64,000 nt of DNA from NCBI RefSeq assembly GCF_008831285.2, contig NC_045138.2, positions 21,177,934 through 21,241,933 of the forward strand, read 5' to 3'. Made by a program: the position numbers and the translations under genes. The notes below the pieces were generated by a model, which did no database searches, was not told the origin of the DNA, and saw only the letters and a program-made list of their open reading frames with translations. Source of the stretch: Nymphaea colorata. Its lineage: Eukaryota; Streptophyta; Magnoliopsida; Nymphaeales; Nymphaeaceae. Positions 26,101 to 38,100 of this stretch are shown piece by piece (positions within the stretch are counted from its first letter, which is position 1; each line of letters starts with the position of its first letter).

Positions 26101-29100
26101 TTACCTGCAATATATTGCTTGGCTGATCTTTGATTTCATCTTCTTGTTTTTGTTTGGCGCCCACCGTGCAAGAAGAGGTGGCTGGTCCGTGACTTGGTAG
26201 AGGACGTAAAGGAGGAGAGGAGCGTAACTTGAGGATTGCCTCAACGTCTGCCGGCGCTCCGGCGATCGCATCCCCCTTTCCTTACAAAAGACCGGGGTTA
26301 AATTGGTCTTACGGGTGAAGGCTTTCCTCGTCTCGAAGTTGATTTCCTATTCACTTCTATACCTTGATACTTGTTGGGTTTTGCCTCTTGGATCTTGTTT
26401 CCAGCAAGGAGAACGTGTGGCGAAACCTCTACCCGTGGGAGATTGCAGCCCGAGAGAGAGAAGGCACCGCTTCCGTCGAGCGACATCGACGATCGTTTCC
26501 CCCAATCGACATTCTGTTCACTCTTGGGGCTGATTGGGAATCCGGATATTACTGCCCGTTGGTGCTCTCTGTTGTCATCGGTGCCTCTCTTGTTGCCTCC
26601 TGTTGGACTATCTGTGATTATGGCAGCTTCTTCATCTATAGACGTTATGGCGGATTGTCGTATGGGAGAGTGGATCATTGATAGTGGCGCTACTCACCAC
26701 ATGACCGGCGATCCTAAGGTCTTTCATGGGTATAAGCTTTCATCAGGAAAGGATCGTGTTTCCCTTGCCGATGGTTCATCTATCTCTGTGGCTGGAAAAG
26801 GGAGTCTCCCACTTTTGAACAAGTTCTTAGTCCACAATGCTCTACATGTTCCTCATATTCCCTTGAATCTCTTGTCGGTTAGCAAGATCACGAAGGAGTT
26901 AAATTGCGAACTTATATTTTCCGTTGATCGCTGTGTTATGCAGGACTTGGTGACAGGGAAGAGGATTGGGATTGGCCTAGCTTCTGACGGGCTCTATCGT
27001 TTACCTATGCGTGCTGCTCAGGCTCTCATGACGGCAGTCAGCCAAGCCACGAAGAATAGAGAGGACTCCCTTCAGTTGCTTCTACGGTGGCATGAGCGCC
27101 TTGGACACTTGCCTTTTGGCCTTCTTAGACAGTTGTTTCCTGATATATGTTCCAGGTTAGATATGACTATGGTGTCTTGTGATGTCTGTCACCTGGCCAA
27201 ACATGTTAGGGCTTCGTACCCATTGTCTAGCCATCGGTCTAATGAGGTATTTGCCATGATTCATTCTGATGTGTGGGGGCCTGCAGGGATTCCTTCTTGT
27301 CATGGTTTTCAATATTTTATCACCTTTATAGATGATTATTCTCGTAACACTATTGTCTACTTGCTAAAAGACCGTAGTGAAGTTCCTACTGTCATAGAGA
27401 CTTTCATTGCCTATGTGGAAACTCAATATGGAGCATCTGTTAAGACATTTCGATCTGACAATGCTCGAGAGTATATGTGCCAGTCTGTTGATAGCTTCTT
27501 TCGAAAAAAGGGAATTGTTCATGAGACTTCCTGTAGTTATACCCCTCCTCAAAATGGAGTTGCTGAACGAAAAAATCGTCAGTTATTGAATATGACTCGG
27601 GCTCTTCTTTTTCAACGTCATGTTCCAAAAAAGTATTGGGGGGATGCTGTGTTGACCAGTGCGTATCTTATAAACCGGTTGCCTAGTCGCGTGTTGAATG
27701 GGAAGACGCCTCACTCTCTGTTACCGGGGACTCGTGAACCTTTCTCTCTTCCACTCAGAGTTTTTGGTTGTGTTTGCTTTATTCACAACCATAGTCCTCA
27801 CATTAAAAAGCTTGATCCAAGATCTATTAAGGGCATTTTTTTAGGGTATTCTCCCACTCAAAAAGGGTACAAGTGTCGAGACCCTTCCACTGGTCGGGCC
27901 TATGTTACCAAAGATGTCACTTTCCTTGAACATGTTTCCTATTTTGGTGAGAATCCTCTTCAGGGGGAGTACTCTATGTCACGGGAAGAGTATTCTCCGA
28001 GTCAGGAAATTCAGTTTACAGATTTTTTGGACTACAGGCGTGACTCCGTTGGTCATCTAGTGAGGTGCATGAACAAGAGAAAAATGGTCCATCTAGTGAG
28101 GTGCATGAACAGGAGAAAAATGGAGAGTGTTCCACTGAGGCAGAAGAGAAGTGCAATCGTTTATTTGGGCAAGTTTACTCTAGGCGAAGAGTTTGTACAG
28201 ATGAGATGACAGGTGGTGAGAATTCTACTCCCAATCCAATTAGTCCTTCCCTGGATGACCCAAGTCGTGCGCAGAAGCAACCTGTTGAAGAAGAGATTCA
28301 GACTGTTGCTGCTAGTGAAGAGCTTCCCATCGCCCTGCGAAAGGGTGTCAGGTCATGTACTCAACATCCTATTGGTAACTTTGTTTCATATTCTAGACTG
28401 AGCAAGGACTACAAATGCTTTGTATCTTCTCTTTCTTTGACTATGATACCCAGGAATGTTGCTGAGGCTCAGAGTGATCCTAAGTGGACCTATGCTATGC
28501 AAGAAGAGATGGAAGCCTTGCGAAGAAACATGACATGGGAAGTTGTAAAGATTCCTGAGGCGGCTCACTTGGTTGGATCTAAGTGGGTCTACACCATCAA
28601 GTACAAACCAGATGGGAGTGTTGAAAGATACAAAGCTCGTCTTGTGGCCAAGGGGTTTAGTCAGAAATATGGGATTGATTATTTGGAGACCTTTGCTCCT
28701 GTTGCGAAGATGAAGACGGTCAGAGTCATTATCTCTTTAGCTGTGATGAAGGAGTGGAAGATGTACCAACTTGATGTCAAGAACGCATTTCTCAATGGAG
28801 ACCTTGAAGAGGAAGTATATATGTGTATGCCTCCAGGATATGAGGAACCTGGAAAATGTTGCAAGCTAAGGAAAGCTTTATATGGGCTCAAGCAATCTCC
28901 TCGAGCATGGTTTGAACGACTCAGACTTGTCATGAGACAATGTGGATACCATCAAGGGAATGGAGATCATACACTTTTTGTGAAGAGAAATAAGCAAAAG
29001 GTTACTATTCTGTTGGTATATGTTGATGATATGATTGTCACAGGTGATGATGAAGATGAAATAATGAAGTTAAAGAAACTGTTGGCGATCGAGTTTGATC

Positions 29101-32100
29101 TTAAGGACCTTGGTAAGTTGAAATACTTCCTTGGCATAGAAATTGCTAGGTCTGGGACTAGCCTTGTGCTAAATCAACGGAAGTACACTCTAGATTTGTT
29201 AAAGGAGACTGGGAAACTAGGGTGTAGACCAGCTTCTACTCCTCTAGATGCTGGCCATAAGCTAAGTCTGAGAGACGGGGAACCACTCTGTGAAGAGGCA
29301 AAAAGAAGATATCTTACTCTCACTAGACCTGATATTACCTTTGCTGTGAATGTGATGAGCCAGTTCATGCATGCTCCCACGGATGCCCACTTGAAGGCTG
29401 TTGACAGGATCTTGTGCTACTTGAAGAGGAATCCTGGCAAAGGTCTCTTATATGTCAAGCAAGACACTCTTGGGATTGAAGGTTATTCAGATGCAGACTG
29501 GGCAGGCTGTATTGACACTAGGAGGTCCACCTCTGGCTATTGTATTTATTTGGGAGGGAATCTCATAGTGTGGAGAAGTAAAAGGCAAGATGTTTGTTCG
29601 CGTTCCAGTGCTGAAGCAGAATACAGAGCTGTTGCTATGGGAGTTTCTGAGCTTTTGTGGCTGAAAGTATTGTTGACTGATATTGGTATAAAAGTTGAAG
29701 AACCAATGAAGATGTATTGCGATAACAAGTCTGCAATTAACTTGGCCAACAACCCTGTGCTTTATGACAGAACAAAGCATGTTGAGATTGACCGACATTT
29801 CATTCGAGAGAGAATTGATGCTAAAGAACTTATACTTCCTTACATGAGATCTGAAGACCAAACGGCTGATGTTCTGACGAAGGCTTTATCTTCGACCTCA
29901 TTTGAGAGAAATGTATCCAAGTTGGGCATGTTTGATATGTATGCCCAACTTGAGGGGGAGTGTTGAAGTATGTTAGATGGGTCTCGGGACCGGGTCCGGA
30001 TCCGTATCCGATCCAACTTGTAGCCCTTGTTGGGCATTATTTAAGTTGTGTAACCCTAATCCTTATGGTGTGAATGAAAGACAAAGGAGAGAGAGAGTCT
30101 GGTGGCTAGTGGGCACCGGCTCCTCCTCATTCGTGGTTTTTTTCCTCTTGTTGAGGGTTTTTCCACGTTACATCGTGATCGTTGTTTCTCTTCCTCTTCT
30201 TGTTCGTGTTTCTACATATACTATCAACTTGCTCAAATGATTCCACCACATTCTGTTTTCAAAAAGGAAACTTTGGTTCTATTTCTGGGTCGTGACATTG
30301 GATCCACTCACATAAGCCCATAAACCTTGCCCCAGATGTGAGCTTCTAAATTTCCACCCCACAAAAGATAATTTTCCAAACTGTTGAGTTGGATTTTTTA
30401 AAAAAGTAGCTTCCTGATGTTTAGTCAAATGGACTAGCAACAATTGGAGAATCTTTTACTAGATTGATGAAGAACGGCAAGCTTCACGACCAAAGTTTAA
30501 AGCAGCCTCAATAGATGGACAAGCGCTTCAAAGTTCAAACCACCAAAAAAATTTCACTTTGGATATAAATAAGAACAAGAACTAACCTCACTCCAAAATC
30601 ATGTAAAAACAGCTCTCGGACATGCAAAATCAAGTTCTAATAATGACATTGCTAAAGAACTCTCAAAGAGCAACATAACTGACACTGATGCACAAAGTCT
30701 CTTGAATAGGTCGGTGCAGTTTAAAGCCTTCAAATTGGAGGCAACTAGGTGTTCCAATATATGTGGTTGCTCCTTGTTGTGTAACCAAGAATTTGGGAAA
30801 CTTTCCTGGTGGATGAGAAGAACCTAGTGCTTTACACAGGGGAAACACAACACCTTTTTGTCACTGGAGAAGTGAAAAGTGACTGGTAAATTCAGGTACA
30901 AAGGTTGAATAGACCCTCTACATATTGTCTGGATTTCCTAAACAAGATGGATATATTGTTTATTACCAATATTTTCCACAAAATCAATAAGCCTGCAGAC
31001 TAATGTGATACATTAGTTTGCTAGTCTCAAATTCAAACCCAATTTTCTAAATAGATTACCATTTTCAAGAAAATAATTGAATCCAAAAAGTTTGAGACAA
31101 AGTCTCTCAGTTCAATGTTGTTCAAAGTTAACATTCTTATAGAAGGATTATAAGGGAAGGCATCACTTTCTCAATGACAAGCTACACATATATAAACAGG
31201 GCACGAAAGATATATATATATATATAATATGATTAGGGCATCAAAAAGTTACAAAATTTACGATGGTGAATTAATCTGCTCATGTGGAATTTTTATAAGT
31301 TATTCCTAAGCATTGTCAAAAGTATCATTGTTGGGTTTTAATGGCGAGATTGTTTTTGGGTTTTTTTGGCGAAGTTAGGCCATGCTTATCCCAATACTGG
31401 TCTCAGCTTGTTTTTGACAATAACTCAATAAGTGAACTGCAGCCTGCCATGGCTTCCTCCCTCCTCTTCCACTCATACCACTAGCAGATCCACAGACCCC
31501 TCCAGAGACAACGAGAGCAGAAAGTTGAGTATCACATGGAGGAGAAGTGCAATAGCAAGATGATTAAGCCAATTATAAGCATCAGTTAATGTAGGGATAT
31601 CTTCCCCTATCATCTGTAGCTACTGAATATTCTGGACATAAACCAGATAAAAATCAGGTAACCATCATCTTTTCTTGATGCATCTTCTGAGAGGGCAAGC
31701 AAGAAGGATGCACAGAATTAAGTCCTTCATAAGCAGCCTTGAAGATGCATGATATTGAATAAATGCTTGATCACTTTGTTGTAAATTAAAAATATTCTAC
31801 TCAATTTGTAGAGTTGGGTTGACATTCTTAACTTGCTATCTTTGGAATAAGGATCTTTTATATTATCTCACATGTCCTTAGTAGTCAAGTAGTAGATCAG
31901 ACCGTCAGCAATACCTGGATGGACACTATTCATAGTTCAGCACATGAGTATATTGTTGTCCTCAGACCACATAGCATATTTTCCAATATTCTCAGTAGGC
32001 TTTCCCTCCAATAAAGTATGTTTGCTGCAATGTGCAGAGACTGACATCATAAATCTCTGTGCCTCATAATTTGTGTCATCCAATTTTACTGAGGATCCAT

Positions 32101-35100
32101 ATGAAAATGGATTCACAAAAGCTTCATGTCAGCAGTGACCTCTTATTTCTATTCTATCTTGGAGTCCACCATCATATAAAAATTTACAGGGGGGAACCCA
32201 CAAGATAAATCAACATAAAGTTGAGGATAATCAATAGATCAGACAACAAAAGTGGGAACAAGACTGTACAAGTACAACTAAAGAAAAATCCAGAATAAAC
32301 CTCCTGTACGATGGAGATGAAATCTGTCCTCAAACTATCGACAGTCCAAGAGGCAAAGAAGGAACACCTACTACCAGCCACAGATAAGAAACTGTTTATT
32401 TAGCATCTGGTTTCAGTCACAGTCGACAACCACAATATATTTCAGATTTGACATCAGAAACAATTCCTGATTCTGAAATAAACTTCAACCAAAATACCAA
32501 GGTTGATCTAAACAACATCAATTAAAATCTGGAATAAATTTAATACAACCGCGCCTGATTTTATATTTAATCAACCACGTCTCCAACATATCCCTAATTC
32601 AAATTAGGGCAACAAACGCTTGATTTTATATTTAATAAACCATGTCTCCAACAATCCCTAATTAAAACAAGGGCAACAAACAACAAACCCAAACTACGAC
32701 TAAAACCAGGCCTGCAACTGTGGAGTGGATCTCACATACCAACCTGAAACCACATCTGAAACATATCTATGACTGCATGCAGACAAAACATACCAGAATA
32801 GAGATTGACACCACCCACAATAGTCGAAAAATTAGAACATGCCTGCTAAGCCCCAACCACATAAGGAATCCAATTACTGCTGCATACTGTGTGCAGTGAT
32901 CAGAACCCTGGTGTGATGACTCGATCAAAAGTTGCTTTAAGTGCCGACCAGACAAAAAGGGAAAAGAAAAAAATAGAGAAAGAAAGGTGAGGGAAATAAA
33001 GGAAGAAAAAGAAGAATAGAAATTGAAGATGAAGAAGGGAAATCAGTGTTGGAGTCACCCAGTCGCTGGTGGCTTAAGAAGGAGGATGTTTCATTAACCC
33101 TAATCTCAACTGAAGAGAGATTAGAGGACGATGATACACTTTACAAAATTTGTCTTCCAAAAATAACAAAATAATAAAGACAGACTTATCACTCCTAATT
33201 TTCAACAAAACCCCTGACTCTAACTCTTATGTTCTCTCAACAAAGACAATAACTTAGAAACTTCATTCAGGTTCCTGTTCTACGTTTGAGGAGCCTAGAT
33301 ATATCTCTAACCATACAAGAACGTTCCACAATATTATACTTACACTTTTCTACTATTTACTAAAAGTATGAAGCTAAGGACAGGAGACCATGCAAAATCA
33401 TGGACTCCTCGCAACATGACGAAGAACTTGAAGGACGGTTACCAAAAGGAAATTGGAGGACTAGACTAGGAAACTGCCGATACATGTGTTCTTTTTGTCT
33501 GTCTGAGAGTGCATTCTACCCAGCATTTTAAAGTTGTAATATCTCCCTTGAACTGGTTTAGTACCTATATCCTTACGTGGTTTTACAGGTTAGAAAAAAT
33601 AAAATCTCAGATTGCAACTCCAGAATCATTATAGGAGTATGTATATTGAGCCAAAGCAAAAGACATTGAGCTTATGGCATAATTGTGTGTGTGAACCTGC
33701 ACATATTCTTTTTTTTGAAGAAAAAGGCACATCCAGATCATCTTCCTGAAAAGCTGCTTCATTGTCTGACGTGATGAAAGGGATAGAAGTTGCAAATTTC
33801 TCTGCCGCTTTATGCAATGCTATGACCTGCCGAACATTTGCCAAAACAGCTCCAAAATCAGTAAAAAAACAATTCAGAGTGTTGTCCATTAAGTGGTTAA
33901 GAATAATCTATTTTTTAAAAAAATTATTTCTGTTCAAAGTATCATTTGAAAAGGCTAACCGTATCAGCATCACTTGCTTTGAGCTTGAGGGAGTTCCGAA
34001 ATATACTGTTTACAACAGGAACCTGTATTAACAAATATAACCTTAAAGGTGGAAGAGTTATGACATAATTTTCGGTGCATAATAAGCCCATCATAGAAGT
34101 AGAGCAATCACATTCTAGATGCAAAGCAAAATTAGAAATAACTAAGTTTCTAAACAAGGAATAGTGCACAAAAGTTAGTTTCCTCAAATTCAACAAATAG
34201 CACAAAAGCATCATGTGCAAGTTAGTTTCTTCACAGAAAACAAATCCAAGGTAGCTTTGGCATGATATTTCAGAACATTGGTGATCCTGAACATCTTCCA
34301 ATACAAAATCAAGCTTCTAATTTGTTGATATTTATAAGCACTTTCTGTAATAGCTCAACTATTTTTTTCTTTGCATCCTATTCCTACCAATGCTGACTTT
34401 TTTTTCAAGATATATGTGTACTGAAATTTTCCTCAAATGAATGATCATTTCCAAACCTTGCCCAGAAACCTAACATAAAAAAAAATCAATATAAATAAAA
34501 GCAAGGTTATAAAATTTTTAAGAAAAAAGGCAAGTTAAACATTTTCTTAACTTCCAAACCCACCCATCTTGTCAATGGCTATTCATTAAAACCAGCACAT
34601 ATATACTAGCACAAATACAATCTTGCAAACTTCGACCGCTAATAATTTTCTGCCTTTCACTTCATGGTTCACTTAAGCCAAAAAGTTACTTATTGTCAGT
34701 TAAATGTATCTTCCGGTAACTTTATTTTATGCTCTTAGCTCAATAGTTTTTTTTTTCGTGAAGACCAAATATTGAGAAATATGTCCAAGGAAAAGTTATC
34801 TTAAACAGTGCCAGAAAAAATACACTTGACAAGAACAAGTTCAAGCCCATGTATATAGATTCATAGAAAGCTCCGACCTTGCCTTTGAGAAGAAGACAGT
34901 TTCAATATTGATCTACTAAATTTCTCACATATTGGAACTCTTCCCCCCAAGAAAACAAAAAAAGTTTCTGCCAATAGAGGATCAAAATCTAAAATAAACA
35001 TGATAAAATGAAAAAATTAACCACATTAGTTCTACACACACATAATCTGAACATAAAAAGAAAGGTCCACGTCATTGAAAAATTGAAACAGATGAAAGAT

Positions 35101-38100
35101 TTATATATGAATGCAACACGGAAAATTTTAAGAATTACACCAGAACAAAAGCCAAATACTCTTGAGAACAAAAAATCAATGCTATCTTTCGGAACGATAG
35201 AAAGATGAGATCACCTTCTTCCCTTTAGAGTCAGTGTAGTTTAATGCCATAAGTGGAACAAATAGAGCACTATATAAGCACAATCTCCTTTGATCATCCT
35301 AAAAAGAAATTGTCGACAGAATATCATTTATTCAACAACGGAACTCAAATATTAGAGCAAGCAAACAACCTCACGATGTAAAAGCTAGCAATATTGTATG
35401 CTGCCATCCATTCCAATTTGTTCCGATTACAGAATAAAAATATGAAACAAGAACAAAAAAAAGAACCCAATAGTTTCCAGTTTGAGAAAACTTTCTGAAT
35501 GAAAATAGCCTCAGACGAGTAACCAACTTTATATGAAATGGAATCCAAATAGGCAGATACTAGTTTCCTGATTATGCAAAAATACATATTAATAATATGT
35601 AAGAAAGTGGTATGGAAGATAAAGTTGATAAAAGAACTAGATGCCCCAGAATTTAAAAGCCCAAATTAAATTTGTTGCACTCCTTCAGAAAGAAAATGTC
35701 AATATTATGGGAGGAATAGTAGCTGCATAAAGTCTATAGAGGTTACACTTCTGACCTCAAACAGTTTGGCCGTAATCTGAATACGAACACACAGTTAATG
35801 CATTCCTCACCTATGAAACATCCACATACACATGGACAGACACACACAAGTAACAACATCACTCTTTACTCACGAAACATTACTCCCTAAGTACATCCTA
35901 GTAAATGGATCCACAAGTGAAGACAAGGAAAAAATTAATGAAAGCAGGTAGAGAACACACATAGTAGGAAATCAAGAAGACATAAGAAGCATATCGAGAT
36001 AGGATGCCTTATCCCCTTGACTGGAAATTTGAACCCCTTGGAGTTCAAAACATTATTCCTATTTCATAAACACCAGTTTTGAGCTAAAGATGCATTCACT
36101 TGTTAAAATATGTAATTTCCATGGTTGGCATTGATACTCAGGGCTGAGGAGTATGCCTAGTGGTTTTGAGGCTAGAGTTGTTACATGTGCCTCCCATCTC
36201 CCCCTTCTCTCTTTCTCTCTCTGCCCCTTGCTCCTCTCCTGGATGGCTTTTGTTGAGAATGAAAATGGCTTTGATGAAACTAAAAACCAAAAATGATGAT
36301 TACGTCTTTTTGCTTAACTTGTTGCCTAGCTTTCATGATGATGACGCTTATGAAAATAATAATTAAATAGTTTTGGAAATAAACTCGATGTTGATGCTTC
36401 TCAAAATTCTCATAATGATGTTGAATCCTCTAGACTCTAGAATCAATTTGGAATAAAGGCGAAAAGCAACAAATCCTATAGAAACTTAGATTTAAATTTG
36501 AAGATTCAGCTCCTAATCTTAGAAGATCTATAATACAAGATTAAGAATCACCAGGCCTCCCCAAGGATTGGTCCGTCATGGAGCTTGCCTTCTTGCTACC
36601 AATTCTCAGTATGAACTTAAACACTTAGTCACTTACCATGAAGCCAATCATCACAGTCATTCGATTGAAGGAAGGACACATAAACTTGTCCTTGGAAAAA
36701 CAAAACTAGGAAATCCGATCTATCCGTGTAGATGGTATCTAAAGTAAAACCAGAAATGAAGTCTATGTAGAAATGTGCAAAATGAGTCTAGTTGCTAAAA
36801 GCTATTCTCAAGAATATAAAATTGATTAGGATGAAAGTTTTGTTCTTATATCCCATATGACAAGTGTTAGGACATTGATTTACATCATGCTTTCCTCGAC
36901 ATCATCTTCAAAGGGTGTGTAGAGTGTAGACTGTGAGGAAATGGAGGAAGGCAGCACCACCATCAATTCAAAGTTGATGGTGACTAGCGAGGAAAGGGTT
37001 GTTGAAGTTCTCCATATTTTCTTTCAAGCTCAATATGGTTGAAAGAAGTACCCAAAAAAAAAAAGAAAGAAGAGTTCCTTAAAAACAAATTGAAATCAAT
37101 GCCATGGCAATAAGCTTGAAAGGAACTCCAAAAGATATGACTTCTTCATTCTCGTACACAAACTAATAAAGAACAAAGAAACTAAGCACAACAAGCATTT
37201 TGAATCTTTCAAATGAAGCAGCAGGATATAGCCAAATAATGATGTCTCATTTTAGATAAAATGAACTAACATACCAAGATCCTATATAACATGCACATTG
37301 ACATTGCAGCAATCACCACTAATCTAATAGAAGTGTATTATGAGATGTAGGATGCAAGCAAGAATTATGAGAAAGCACAGGAGAGCACTTAATTCTTAAA
37401 TAAACAAAAGCAAAACGTAAGAATAGAAGACCCAATCTAGAAATTTGAACTCACACTGAATGTTGAACAACCAATCTCTTCTAAAACGTCTGAAGCAGCA
37501 TTCATATAATAAACACAAGTCCTGTATGAAATGAAACTAGATCATTTTCTTGGAGATCAACAACATTCCTCCTCTACATATCACTACTAAAACAAACAAG
37601 AATGTAAAACAGCAGTGGCCTGATAGTTATATAAATCATCCCCCAATTAGCATCAACTTATGCAACCAATTATAAATTATAATGAAGTAGTGGATGATAA
37701 CAACATTCCTTTGATGTTCCCTACTATCTGAGTATCTGACAATATGTAGGATAGCACTCATATGTGCAATTAAGGAGCACATAGAAACTAAGTATCCATG
37801 TCTGGTCTGATGACGCCAAGATACATAATTAACCAACCAATTGTTTGTAAGAGTTGGGTTTCCAAGGATGTCATGACATCAAGCTTCAACTTAGACCTAA
37901 CTAATTTTTGGGTTTTACCAATTGTTTGTAAGAGTTGGGTTTCCAAGGATGTCATGACATCAAGCTTCAACTTAGACCTAACTATTTTTTGGGTTTTAAC
38001 ACCTTTAACCTTCGTTATTCCTGATCTAGTAACAACGACAAAACAAACTTTATATCTGCCAAGAGGTTACATGACTTAAATTCTCACAAAACAAATTAAA

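Larger units (their letters stand above)
25289..30216 (+). mobile_element. Element C: young gag-less Ty1/copia retrotransposon
   Basis: 4,928 bp. LTRs at 25289-25545 and 29961-30216 differ by one substitution and one base in a T run. Perfect target duplication TATAC (25284-25288, 30217-30221). tRNA-iMet primer-binding site at 25546, polypurine tract GAGGGGGAG before 29961. Same family as element A, in opposite orientation. It has a 1.07 kb leader and then protease through RNaseH. No gag. Pol has one frameshift and an 8-codon deletion in RT. Confidence 0.94.
25076..30276. mobile_element. Foldback element interrupted by element C
   Basis: The left arm (25076-25137) and right arm (30222-30276) are imperfect inverted repeats about 55-60 bp long, sharing GTGGAATCATTTGAGCAA and CCAAAG outer ends. 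Without element C and one TATAC copy the element would be about 265 bp. The arms flank element C, so this element was there first. Confidence 0.6.
6509..33696 (-). other. CCA intron 12, 27.2 kb, transposon-filled
   Basis: The intron lies between the GTTCAC donor after exon 12 and the GATCAG acceptor before exon 13. The split codon (G then GA) restores the conserved AGLLL. It contains four full-length copia elements (A, B nested in A, D, C) covering about 19.7 kb, plus older debris. A is in the sense direction of the host gene; B, C and D are antisense. Confidence 0.9.
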
